In this document: positions 42,447 to 50,806 of the stretch, in pieces
Layout of the letters: each line of letters starts with the position of its first letter
Position numbering within the stretch: position 1 is the stretch's first letter
NCBI RefSeq assembly: GCF_030145815.1
Contig: NZ_JAIXHL010000001.1
Coordinates: 1-64,000 of the forward strand
Source: Sphingomonas sp.
GTDB taxonomy: Bacteria > Pseudomonadota > Alphaproteobacteria > Sphingomonadales > Sphingomonadaceae
Direction of reading: 5' to 3'
DNA: 64,000 nt
The notes under the pieces: generated by a model
What the model was told of the DNA's origin: nothing
Databases searched by the model: none
What the model saw: only the letters and a program-made list of their open reading frames with translations
Position numbers and translations under genes: made by a program

Positions 42447-43502
42447 ATGGAAACGAAGGCAGATGTCCTCGAACAGTCGTTCGAGGCGGTGGAAGCGGCT
42501 GGCGCGCCGGTGGCACGGCCGATGTTGAGCGGCGCGCGCAGTGTGACGGGCGCGGCGTTCGAGGGGTTTTTGCGTAGCGGCAGCGGCGCGCTGGAGATGA
42601 AGGCGCTGTCGGGGGCGAGCGGAGCCGAGGGCGGCTATGCCGTGCCCCGCGAGATCGACGCCCTGGTCGATGCGACGCTGGCGAGCATTTCGCCGATCCG
42701 CGCCATCGCCAATGTCGTGACGGTGGGCAGCGCGGGATATCGCAAGCTGGTCGCGTCGGGCGGGACCGAATCCGGCTGGGCGAGCGAGACGGCGGCGCGC
42801 GACGAAACCGATACGCCGGTGTTCAACGAGATCGCCCCGCCGATGGGCGACCTGTTCGCCAATCCGGCGGCGAGCCAGGCGATGCTGGACGATGCCGCCT
42901 TCGACGTCGAAGCATGGCTGGCAGACGAGATCGCGCGCGAATTTGCGCGGGCCGAGGGCGCGGCGTTCGTCAGCGGCAACGGGACCAACAAGCCCAAGGG
43001 GTTCCTGACCTATGCCACCGCGGCGACGGGCGATGACGTGCGGGCGTTCGGCACGCTGCAGCACATCGTGTCGGGTGCGGCGGGTGCGTTTGCGGCCAAT
43101 CCCGAGGAAAAGCTGATCGACCTGGTCCAGGCGCTGCGCCCGCCATACCGCCAGGGTGCGGTGTTTGCCATGAATTCGGCGACGCTGGCGCGCATTCGCA
43201 AGTTCAAGACGAGCGACGGCGCATTGCTGTGGCAGCCGTCGCTGAGCGCGGGGCAGCCGGCGACGTTGCTGGGCTATCCGGTGGTCGAAGCCGAGGACAT
43301 GCCGGACATCGCGGCCAATTCGCTGTCGATCGCGTTCGGCAATTTCAAGGCCGGTTATCTGATCGCCGAGCGCGGCGAGACGCAGATCCTGCGCGATCCG
43401 TACAGCAACAAGCCGTTCGTCCACTTCTACGCCACCAAGCGGGTCGGCGGCGCGGTGACCAACAGCGAGGCGATCAAGGTCATGAAGTTTTCCGCCTCGT
43501 GA
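42447..43502 (+). CDS. GTA major capsid protein (HK97 fold)
   Basis: A 351-residue HK97-type capsid protein. An N-terminal scaffold-like segment (about residues 1-60) is followed by the capsid domain (GGYAVPREIDALVDATLAS, ETDTPVFNEIAPPMGDLFAN, GNGTNKPKGFLTY). It corresponds to RcGTA g5. GGGAG lies seven bases before the ATG. Cleavage by the upstream protease around residue 60 is likely by analogy. Confidence 0.92.
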   Translation: METKADVLEQSFEAVEAAGAPVARPMLSGARSVTGAAFEGFLRSGSGALEMKALSGASGAEGGYAVPREIDALVDATLASISPIRAIANVVTVGSAGYRKLVASGGTESGWASETAARDETDTPVFNEIAPPMGDLFANPAASQAMLDDAAFDVEAWLADEIAREFARAEGAAFVSGNGTNKPKGFLTYATAATGDDVRAFGTLQHIVSGAAGAFAANPEEKLIDLVQALRPPYRQGAVFAMNSATLARIRKFKTSDGALLWQPSLSAGQPATLLGYPVVEAEDMPDIAANSLSIAFGNFKAGYLIAERGETQILRDPYSNKPFVHFYATKRVGGAVTNSEAIKVMKFSAS

Positions 43503-43634
43503 CACTTTGATCGGCAGGGTTAGCGGGGCGGAAGCCATCGCGATTCTGCCGATCGTTGCATGCCTGATACAGTCGGGCCGGGGCGATGCGGGCGCCCCGG
43601 CCAGTTCCGACTTTACCACCGCGGGAGCAGATAC

Positions 43635-45311
43635 ATGGCAGAGCTGATTTACGCAGATTTGGTCGAGGAAACCACGACCACGACAGGAACTGGCGCGATT
43701 ACGCCAGCAGGTGCAGTGACCGGGTCGCGCAGCTTTGCATCGGTGCTGAGCGAGGGCGATCAATTCTATTATGCGATCGATGGCGCGCCGGCGGATGCAA
43801 GCATGTTCGAAGTCGGGATCGGGACCTTTACGAGCGGGACCATCGAGCGCGATCCGATCGTCTCCTCGGACGGCACCACCGCGATCGACTTGCCGGTCGG
43901 CACCAAGTCGGTTTCGCTGACGGTCGCGGCGCAATTCTATGAGACAGTACAGGCGCACGACGTGTTCGCGGCGTGGCAGGCGATCCCAGGAAATGAGAGC
44001 CTGACCGTCACCGATTTTCTCGACGAGATCACCGGGGTGAACGGGCTGTCGGCGCCGGTATATACTATCGAGGCCGAAACGCCGCCGGACATCGATCAGG
44101 GCTGGTCGCAGGAAGGGGTCATCTATGACTCGCCATCGCGCGACGAGGGCGGCATGCCCTCCACGATCCAGTTCGGGCTGAACTTCACCTACGGCCCCTA
44201 TTCTGCGGATTCGCAATATCCCGGCCAGCCGGAATATACGAACAACGTCGTCGGACTGAGCTGGAACCTCAACACCAGCTTTACCCCGATCAATACCGCG
44301 ATGGGCGGGCCGTCGATCCGCGTGGAGAGCCGGTTCAAGAAGCCGAGCCGCAATCCGGCAAAATCGGGCCAGTGGATCGACGGGTCCGAATTCCACCATG
44401 CGATGCACACGACGGGATCGAGTGGTTTGGAGTATCGCCCGATCAGCATCTATGCCCCGTTCGACAGCGATGATTGGGGCAATGATTCCGACATCAGCTT
44501 TCAGGGCGCATTCTATGCCTTTGCCGACGGGTATCGAAATTCGCATGTGACATTCGGTTGGAACGGTGCGGCGGGCGACACCAAGTCGATCAACCTGTCG
44601 GAGCAGGTGCGGGTCAACCGGCTGGGCAACAACCAGGCGTTCATGACCCAGACCAATGCGGCAGGCACTGCGCAGCTCAACCTGCCTTACGTCAATTCGG
44701 GCAATGGCTATACGTTCGAACGCGACATCTACTTGAGCGCGGGGAATGTCGGGACCAATCCGCTGGGCATCCAGTCGCTCTTGACCATGGTCGGAACATC
44801 CGGCTTCACCAATGGCGCGCGGATGATCTACCTCACGACCAATGCGGTGACGGGGTCGGTGACCGGGTTCGAGACCGAGATTTCCGCGTCGACGCGGTTC
44901 GAGGGGTTCAAGCTGCGCAACACCCATGCGAGCGGCGTCGCGGGCGGCCGGATCCAGGGCAATGGCAACCTGTATCTCGACTTCTTCAACGAGGCGAATT
45001 TCCACCGCTGGGGCCTGCGGCTCAAGACCAATGGCGATTTCACGATCGGCCAGACCGTGCAGGGCGCCGACATATCCGATGCATTGCGGATCAACTTCAC
45101 GACGCTGCAGACGCAGTTCATGAAGGCGCCGAAGTTGCCGGGTGCGACCGTGGCGGGTGCCGGGTCGGCGGCGAGCGCGGGGGCCGGGGCGCTGCACTAT
45201 GTGACCGATCTGAATGCCACCACCACCGGGAGCGTTGCGGCCGGTGGCGGGAGCAATGGCGGGGTCGTCGTCAGCGACGGCACCGACTGGCGGATCATGG
45301 CAGCATGGTAA
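43635..45311 (+). CDS. Phage-type fiber protein between capsid and connector genes
   Basis: A 558-residue fiber-like protein. The N-terminal 95 residues (ETTTTTGTGAI, SRSFASVLSEGDQFYYAIDG, MFEVGIGTFT, IERDPIV) form the attachment domain found on many phage tail fibers. The middle part is a beta-rich receptor-type region. The C-terminus (GALHYVTDLNA, VVVSDGTDWRIM) is a typical fiber tip. RcGTA has no such gene at this place, so it may form a head or tail fiber acquired as a module. A strong terminator follows downstream. Confidence 0.75.
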   Translation: MAELIYADLVEETTTTTGTGAITPAGAVTGSRSFASVLSEGDQFYYAIDGAPADASMFEVGIGTFTSGTIERDPIVSSDGTTAIDLPVGTKSVSLTVAAQFYETVQAHDVFAAWQAIPGNESLTVTDFLDEITGVNGLSAPVYTIEAETPPDIDQGWSQEGVIYDSPSRDEGGMPSTIQFGLNFTYGPYSADSQYPGQPEYTNNVVGLSWNLNTSFTPINTAMGGPSIRVESRFKKPSRNPAKSGQWIDGSEFHHAMHTTGSSGLEYRPISIYAPFDSDDWGNDSDISFQGAFYAFADGYRNSHVTFGWNGAAGDTKSINLSEQVRVNRLGNNQAFMTQTNAAGTAQLNLPYVNSGNGYTFERDIYLSAGNVGTNPLGIQSLLTMVGTSGFTNGARMIYLTTNAVTGSVTGFETEISASTRFEGFKLRNTHASGVAGGRIQGNGNLYLDFFNEANFHRWGLRLKTNGDFTIGQTVQGADISDALRINFTTLQTQFMKAPKLPGATVAGAGSAASAGAGALHYVTDLNATTTGSVAAGGGSNGGVVVSDGTDWRIMAAW

Positions 45312-45493
45312 GCGGGCAACGGGGCGCCACGATCGGTCGTACGCGCATCGCCGCTGGCGCAATCGGCAAGGCGCAGCAGGCCCGATCGCTTCTGGCGCGG
45401 CTGGTAAAACTGGCCGGGGCGGCGCGTGCGGGCAGCGATGGCAGCTACACGATCCGGGCGGAGGATGGCGCGCGGGTGCTGCACGCGGGCTGA
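45305..45493 (+). CDS. Small hypothetical protein after the fiber gene
   Basis: A 62-residue basic protein (MVSGQRGATIGRTRIAAGAI, LLARLVKLAGAAR) that starts inside the end of the fiber gene. No domain is recognised. It ends 27 bases before a strong terminator, so it could be a fiber accessory protein. Confidence 0.45.
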   Translation: MVSGQRGATIGRTRIAAGAIGKAQQARSLLARLVKLAGAARAGSDGSYTIRAEDGARVLHAG

Positions 45494-45519
45494 AGCGCCG
45501 CGATACTGAAAATGGGTGA

Positions 45520-45548
45520 GGGGCGGTCCGTCGGGCCGCCCCTTTTTT
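45520..45548 (+). terminator. Strong rho-independent terminator within the GTA cluster
   Basis: GGGGCGGTCC-GTC-GGGCCGCCCC forms a 10-bp stem (one T-G wobble) directly followed by six Ts. It closes the fiber module and would stop transcription before the connector and tail genes unless it is antiterminated. Confidence 0.88.
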
Positions 45549-45569
45549 CTTGGCGAACGGGGGTGAGCA

Positions 45570-45848
45570 ATGGGCATCTTCCTGAAGGATCCGGCGGCGG
45601 CGCTGGACTATGCGATCGACTGGGCGGCGATTGCCGGCGCGGCGGGAGTGAGCGCGAGCAGCTGGACCGTCGAGCCGGCGCATGACGGCGGGCTGGCGGT
45701 GGTGGCCGAGGCGGTGAGCGGGCCGCGCTGTGCCGCGACGGTCGAAGGCGGGCGACCGGGGCTGGTCTATCGCCTGACCAACCAGGTGAGCTGGAGCGAC
45801 GGGCGGCGCGATGCGCGCGCGATCGACGTGCGGGTGGAGCGGCGGTGA
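45570..45848 (+). CDS. Phage fiber-tail adaptor-like protein
   Basis: A 92-residue protein starting MGIFLKDPAAALDYAIDW, with an Ig-like beta domain (GRPGLVYRLTNQVSWSDGRR), resembling small phage adaptors often encoded beside fibers. It starts 21 bases after the terminator, and its stop overlaps the connector gene start. Confidence 0.65.
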   Translation: MGIFLKDPAAALDYAIDWAAIAGAAGVSASSWTVEPAHDGGLAVVAEAVSGPRCAATVEGGRPGLVYRLTNQVSWSDGRRDARAIDVRVERR

Positions 45849-46387
45849 TGGTCGAGACGATCGCGCCGCCCGAGGCGGCCCCCGTCGCACTGGCCGAGTT
45901 GCGCGCGTTTCTGCGGATCGATGGCGCGGCGAGCGATGCCGAGCTGGCGGCGCAGCTGCGCGTCGCGACCGAGCTGTGCGAACGCTATATCGGCATGGCG
46001 CTGCTCGAGCGGATGCTGCGTGAGACGCTGCCGGTGCGGGGCGCGTGGCAGGTGCTGAGCGTCGCGCCGGTGCGCGCGGTGACGGCGGTGCAGCAGGTGG
46101 CGACCGATGGCGGCGCGGTGGCGCTGGCGCCGGACCTTTATGCCATCGACATCGATGCGGCGGGGCAGGGCTGGGTGCGGTGTGCGTCCGGTGCCGGGCG
46201 CATCGCCGTAACCTATCGCGCGGGGAGCGCGGGCGACTGGAACGCGGTGCCCGAGCCGGTGCGGCACGGAATCCTGCGGCTGGCGGCGCATCTGCGGATG
46301 GATGGCGAGGGCGTGCCACCGGCGGCGGTGACGGCGTTGTGGCGACCGTGGCGGGCGATGCGGCTGGGCGCGGGAGCGGTGCGATGA
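45848..46387 (+). CDS. GTA head-tail connector (RcGTA g6-like)
   Basis: A 179-residue head-completion adaptor. The start (ALAELRAFLRIDGAASDAEL) and the late helix (PEPVRHGILRLAAHL) match phage gp6-like connector proteins. It sits on the portal. The stop overlaps the tail terminator start. A separate g7 (head stopper) gene is not seen after it. Confidence 0.82.
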   Translation: MVETIAPPEAAPVALAELRAFLRIDGAASDAELAAQLRVATELCERYIGMALLERMLRETLPVRGAWQVLSVAPVRAVTAVQQVATDGGAVALAPDLYAIDIDAAGQGWVRCASGAGRIAVTYRAGSAGDWNAVPEPVRHGILRLAAHLRMDGEGVPPAAVTALWRPWRAMRLGAGAVR

Positions 46388-46785
46388 GCGCGGCGGGGGT
46401 GCTGGCGGAGGCGATCCGGGCGGCGCTGAGCGCGCATGCGCCGCTCGCCGAGGGGCTGGCCGGGATATTCGGCGCGCCGCCGGTGCGCGCTGCCACGCCG
46501 CATGCGGTGATCGGCGAAGCGCAGCTGAGCGAGTGGGGAACCAAGGACATGGCCGGGCGCGAGGCGCGGGTCGTGGTGAGCGTGCACGATGCCGGGGAAA
46601 GCCCGGCGCGGCTGCGGCCACTGGCGGGCGAGGTCGAGGTGGCGATGGCGGGGCTGCCGCGTGCCATCGGCGGGGGCTGGGAGCTGGCGAGCCGGGTGCT
46701 GCTGCGCGCGCGGATCGAGCGGAAGGGCGAAGGACGCTGGATCGCCACGAGCGAGTGGCGGCTGCGGATGCTGAAATCTGATTGA
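46384..46785 (+). CDS. GTA tail terminator, DUF3168 (RcGTA g8-like)
   Basis: A 133-residue DUF3168 protein (LAEAIRAALSAHAPLAEGLA, WGTKDMAGREARVVVSVHD). The family caps the tail tube at the head-proximal end. It overlaps the connector gene by four bases and is followed by a very large inverted repeat. Confidence 0.82.
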   Translation: MSAAGVLAEAIRAALSAHAPLAEGLAGIFGAPPVRAATPHAVIGEAQLSEWGTKDMAGREARVVVSVHDAGESPARLRPLAGEVEVAMAGLPRAIGGGWELASRVLLRARIERKGEGRWIATSEWRLRMLKSD

Positions 46786-46787
46786 AA

Positions 46788-46872
46788 CGGCACCGGCCCG
46801 CTCCCCCACCCGGCCACCCATTTCAGAATATCCTGCCGATGGGTGGCCGGGTGGGGGAGCGGGCCGGTGCCG
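46788..46872. repeat. Perfect 33-bp inverted repeat between tail terminator and tail tube genes
   Basis: Arms 46788-46820 and 46840-46872 are exact reverse complements around a 19-base loop. The hairpin starts two bases after the tail terminator stop and ends 19 bases before the tail tube start, leaving AAGGAG free. No T-run follows, so RNA stabilisation or attenuation is more likely than simple termination. Confidence 0.9.
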
Positions 46873-46891
46873 CAACCAAGGAGAAACCAAC

Positions 46892-47299
46892 ATGGCGGTG
46901 GAGAAGGGAAGCGCGTTCCTGTTGAAGGTGGGCGATGGCGGGGCGCCGGTCGCCTATGCGACGGTGGCGGGGCTGCGCACGACGCAGCTGAGCGTCAATG
47001 GCGAGGCGGTGGCGATCACGTCGAAGGATTCGGGTGCGTGGCGCGAATTGCTGTCGGGCGCGGGGGTGCGATCGGTGAGTGTGTCGGCGGCGGGGGTATT
47101 TACCGGGTCGGCAGCGGAGACGCGGATCCGCGGCAATGCGCTGAGCGGGGTGATCGACGATTACCGGCTGAGCTTCGAGAGCGGCGAGACGATGACCGGG
47201 CGGTTCCTGGTCACGCGGCTGGACTATGCCGGGGACTTCAACGGGGAGCGGAGTTACACGTTCAATCTTGAGAGCAGCGGCCCGGTGGTGTCGGCATGA
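46892..47299 (+). CDS. GTA major tail tube protein (TP901-1 family, RcGTA g9-like)
   Basis: A 135-residue tail tube subunit. The start KGSAFLLKVGDGGAPVAYAT, the phrase VNGEAVAITSKDSGAWRELL and the late segment YRLSFESGETMTGRFLV match TP901-1-type major tail proteins. It has its own AAGGAG site after the 33-bp hairpin, fitting the need for many copies per particle. Confidence 0.9.
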   Translation: MAVEKGSAFLLKVGDGGAPVAYATVAGLRTTQLSVNGEAVAITSKDSGAWRELLSGAGVRSVSVSAAGVFTGSAAETRIRGNALSGVIDDYRLSFESGETMTGRFLVTRLDYAGDFNGERSYTFNLESSGPVVSA

Positions 47300-47670
47300 G
47301 TGTCGGTCTCGGTGAGACTTCGCGGCCCCACCCCAACCCCTCCCCTGAAGGGGAGGGGCTTGCCCTTGCCAATCCGGCACGCGGTGAGGCTTCGGTGCGT
47401 GTAGCTGGGACCCTGCTGGTGCTGCGACCCTCGTTCACCGCGCTGGTGGCAGCGGAGCAGGAGTTAGGGCCGTTGTTCGCGCTGGTCGAGCGGGCGGCGG
47501 AGGGGCGGCTGGGGCTGGGCGAGATGGTGGCCCTGTTCTGGCACTGCCTGAAGGAGCGGCCCGAGGGGCTGACCCGTGAGGCGTTCGGCGAGGGGGTGAC
47601 GGCGGGCGGACTTGCCGGCGCGACTCCGGCGTTGCGCGTGCTGATCGGGCAGATTTTGGCGGGGCGGTGA
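47296..47670 (+). CDS. GTA family protein (RcGTA g10-like), repeat-extended N-terminus
   Basis: A 124-residue protein whose conserved part is ANPARGEASVRVAGTLLVLR onwards, through FTALVAAEQELG and MVALFWHCLKERPEGL, as in the GTA gp10/TAM-like family. The first 24 or so residues (including HPNPSPEGEG) are encoded by a palindromic repeat. The likely ancestral start just before ANPARGE is now CTT, so translation must begin upstream at the ATGA overlap. Confidence 0.8.
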   Translation: MSVGLGETSRPHPNPSPEGEGLALANPARGEASVRVAGTLLVLRPSFTALVAAEQELGPLFALVERAAEGRLGLGEMVALFWHCLKERPEGLTREAFGEGVTAGGLAGATPALRVLIGQILAGR

Positions 47671-47924
47671 GCGGGTCGCGTGGGGAGGGCCCCCTCCACC
47701 GTGCTGCGCACGGTCCCCCTCCCCGTGCCGGGGAGGATTTCAGTCGCTCAGCGGCGCGGCTGGCCGGGCAGGCGGGGGTGGCGTTCGGGTGGACGCCGGA
47801 GCTGTTCTGGAATGCGACGCCGGCCGAGCTGGCGGTGCTGGTGCGGGCGGTGGCTGGCGAGGCGGTCGCGCCGCCTGATCGTGACATGATCACGCAGCTG
47901 ATGGAGGCGTTTCCCGATGGATGA
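47667..47924 (+). CDS. GTA tail assembly chaperone (RcGTA g10.1-like), repeat-extended N-terminus
   Basis: An 85-residue protein. The conserved part SAARLAGQAGVAFGWTPELF to AELAVLVRAVAG matches phage tail assembly chaperones of GTA clusters. Residues 6-24 (EGPLHRAAHGPPPRAGED) come from a palindromic repeat (ACCGTGC-TGC-GCACGGT and CTCCCCG/CGGGGAG) read in frame. The GTG start overlaps the upstream stop. Confidence 0.78.
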   Translation: MSGSRGEGPLHRAAHGPPPRAGEDFSRSAARLAGQAGVAFGWTPELFWNATPAELAVLVRAVAGEAVAPPDRDMITQLMEAFPDG

Positions 47925-48468
47925 CGAGATCGAACACATGATGGTGCGGGTGCGCGCCGACACGCAGGGCTTTGCCCGCGATGTCGCCGAGATGCGCGCG
48001 GCGATCGATGGCCCGTTGCAGGCGGGGGCGGACCGCGCCGGGCGCGCGGTCGAGACGGCGCTGTTGCGCGCGGTGCGAACCGGCAAGCTCGGGTTCGAGG
48101 ACTTGAAGCGGGTAGCGTCGCAGGTCCTGGCCGAGATCGCGGCTGAAGCGGTGCGCGGGGGCATGGTGGCGATCTTTGGCAATGGCGGGATTGCCGGGGC
48201 GATCGGCGGGCTGTTCGGACTGCCCGGCCGCGCGACCGGCGGGCCGGTGGCGCCGGGGCGCGGCTATGTCGTGGGCGAGCGCGGGCCGGAGCTGTTCGTG
48301 CCGACCAGCAGCGGGCGGGTCGAGGTGCCGGTCCCGGGTGGCGGGCGCGACGTGCGGGTGGCGATCACGATCAATGCGCCGGGGGGCGGCGAGGCTGCCG
48401 GCGCCTTGCGGCAATCGAGTCGGCAGGTGGCACGGGCGGTCAAGGCCGCGCTGGCGGGGGTGGATTGA
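47917..48468 (+). CDS. GTA tape measure protein (RcGTA g11-like)
   Basis: A 183-residue short tape measure. The N-terminal helix (MMVRVRADTQGFARDVAEMR) and the central glycine-rich hydrophobic stretch (AIFGNGGIAGAIGGLFGLPG) are typical, as is YVVGERGPELFVP. A short tape agrees with the short tails of GTAs. It overlaps the chaperone gene by eight bases. Confidence 0.85.
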   Translation: MDDEIEHMMVRVRADTQGFARDVAEMRAAIDGPLQAGADRAGRAVETALLRAVRTGKLGFEDLKRVASQVLAEIAAEAVRGGMVAIFGNGGIAGAIGGLFGLPGRATGGPVAPGRGYVVGERGPELFVPTSSGRVEVPVPGGGRDVRVAITINAPGGGEAAGALRQSSRQVARAVKAALAGVD

Positions 48469-48474
48469 GCCGTT

Positions 48475-48496
48475 CCCCTCCCGCAAGCGGGAGGGG
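48475..48496. repeat. Perfect palindrome between tape measure and distal tail genes
   Basis: CCCCTCCCGC-AA-GCGGGAGGGG, the same type as at 39747 and 41328, six bases after the tape measure stop. Confidence 0.75.
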
Positions 48497-48517
48497 AGAA
48501 GAAGGGGGCAGGCGACA

Positions 48518-50800
48518 ATGGCATATTGGCTGGCGTCCGCGCGGACGGTGCAGGCGGCGGGGGTGATGTCGCGCTTTGACCCGGCCTATTGGACGGTCAA
48601 TTTTCCGCGACCGATGATGGCGAGCGTGGTGACGATTGCGCCGGACGCATTGCGCGTGGACGCGGTCTTCTATCGCCAGAATGATCTGGCGGGGCTGATC
48701 TGGGAGAGCGTGGATCGCCATGACCACCCGCTGCTCTCCTATGAGACCAGCCGGGATTATCGGGGGTGTCGGTTGCGCTTTCGCTGGCAATCCGGCGGTG
48801 TGATGCCGCTGGACGCGGTCAACGGCCCGGTGCTGACGATCGAGGGGCGCGATGCGGCGGGCGAGTCGCGTGCCTGGTATGTCCGGCTTTGGAACTATGC
48901 CGAGGGGACGCGGGAGGATTGCGTCGTCAGCCTCGACCTTGCGACCGTTGCGGGCGGGTTCGTGCTGCCGACTGAAGCCGATCCGGTGTGGGCGGGCGAT
49001 GTCGACCGGATGTTCGTGAGCCTGGTGCCGCCGGGATACACCGGTGACGATGCGGCGCTGGCGGTGCCGGCCGAGGGCTGGGTCGAGCTGTCGGAGATCG
49101 CGGTCGAGGGGCCGGGGGCGGTGCTGGCGATCGGCGACGTGGTGGTGCCGGAACATGGGCTGTCGATCTGCTCGGGCTAAGACGACAGCTATCATGTCAC
49201 GCCGGAACGACTGCTGCGCAATGCGCTGCAACTGGGGTATCGCGGGGACATCGTCCATTATGTCGGGATGGGCCATTATTTCCGGCTCGAGGCGGTGGCG
49301 GGCGGCTATTTTGCGAGCCTGAGCGGCGGGGCGCTGAATGCGCCGTGTGTCGCGTGGCATGCCGATTTCGCGGCGCGGGCGAGGGCGCTGGGGTTCGGGG
49401 TGATCTGGTCGCTGTCCTATGAGCTGTTCGACGCGCATTGCTGGGGCGACTGGAAGCAGCGGGCGTTCGATGGATCGCCTGCACTGACCGGATGGGAGCC
49501 GCCCTCGACCCTGCTGTCCCCGGCGCATGCGGGGGCGATGGGGTATCTGCAGGCGGTGGCGGCGGCGTTTGTCGGGATCGCGCAGGATGCCGGGCTGGCG
49601 GTCAAGTTTCAGGTCGGCGAGCCGTGGTGGTGGGTGATGGCCGATGGTGGGCTGTGCATCCATGACGATGCCGCAAAGGCGGCTTTGGGCGATCCGGCGG
49701 AGCAGAATGTGCGGGGCGATCCCGACACCGACGTGCTCGACTCGGCGGGGGCGCTGCTGGCGGCGTCGACGGCGGCGCTGGGCGCGGCGGTGCGTGGCGT
49801 GGCTCCGGCGGCGCAGCTGTTGCTGCTCGCCTATCTGCCCACGGTGCTCGATCGCGAAGCGCCGGAGGCGATGCGGGCGAACTTGCCGGTCGGCTGGGCC
49901 TATCCGGCGTTCGATGTGCTGCAGCTGGAGGATTATGACTGGGCAGCGGTGGGCAATGCCGTGGCGAGCGCGCGCGGCGTGGCGCTGGCGCAGGCGCGGC
50001 TGGGCTATCCGGTCGAGCGACAGCATTATTTCGCGGGGTTCGTGCTGAACCCCGAGGATGCGCCGCAGTGGCGCGGGATTGCCGCGGCGGCGGATGCAGC
50101 GCGGCGGCGCGGCGTGGCGGCGACGTTCATCTGGGCGCTGCCGCAGGTGATCCGCGACGGGTTCGTGACCTTCGATCAGGAGGAAGACATGCAGGCATTC
50201 GACGATGTGCTGTTCCCGATTGCGCTGGGGCGCGAGGCGGAGGTGGCGCCCGAGGTGTCGACCGCGATCCTGACCAGCGCGGGCGGGCATGAGGCGCGCA
50301 ACGCCGCCTGGGCGCAGGCGCGGACCCGGTACGATGTCGGGCCGGGGGTGCGGAGCGAGGCGGATATCCGGGCGCTGCTGGGGTTTTACCGCGCGCGGAT
50401 GGGGCCGGCGCGGGGGTTCCGGCTGCGCGATCCGTTCGACGATTGCTCGAACGATGAGGGCGCGCCGGGTCCGCTCGATCAGCTGTTGGGCGAGGGTGAC
50501 GGCGAGCGGCAGGCGTTCGCGCTGGTCAAATCCTATGGCGATGTCGCGCGGCGGATCACCCGGCCGGTGGCGGGGAGCGTGCGCGTGGCAGTCGATGGCG
50601 TCGAGACGGCGGCGTTCGCAGTGGATGCGGGCGGAATGGTCGTGCTGGACGAACCGCCGGGGGATGGGACGGTGGTGACGGCGGGGTTCCGGTTCGATGT
50701 GCCGGTGCGGTTCGCGGAGGATTCGCTGAGCGTGAACCGGGCCACGTTCATGGCGGGGGCGGCGCCGAGCGTGCCGTTGGTGGAGGTCAGGGAAGATTAA
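48518..50800 (+). pseudogene. GTA distal tail/sheath-type protein with C-terminal DUF2460, broken by an in-frame TAA
   Basis: One 761-codon frame runs from ATG 48518 to 50800 with a single internal TAA at 49178 (codon 221, context SICSG-stop-DDSYH). Codon use and protein character are the same on both sides, and no ribosome binding site precedes the next ATG at 49268, so this is one gene with a point nonsense change (probably a Tyr codon). The first 220 residues are beta-rich. Residues of about 221-580 resemble a TIM-barrel-like domain (WHADFAARARALGFGVIWSL, TGWEPPSTLLSPAHAG). The last 180 residues are DUF2460, as in RcGTA g12. Confidence 0.82.
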
Positions 50801-50806
50801 GCGCGG

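Noticed and set aside
41869..43502. Upstream extension of the capsid gene through the repeat block
   Set aside because: The frame is open, but the translation of 41829-42446 lacks protein-like features, and the ATG at 42447 has GGGAG and starts the known scaffold-like segment.
42126..46817. A minus-strand open frame of more than 1,500 codons opposite capsid and fiber genes
   Set aside because: Same reason: compositionally biased translation opposite well-supported genes.
46788..46872. Rho-independent terminator
   Set aside because: The stem is very strong, but no T-run follows and the tail tube gene starts 19 bases later.
49268..50800. Independent gene starting at ATG 49268
   Set aside because: No ribosome binding site, and the codons between the TAA at 49178 and this ATG continue the same protein (DDSYHVTPERLLRNALQ), so it is the second part of one broken gene.
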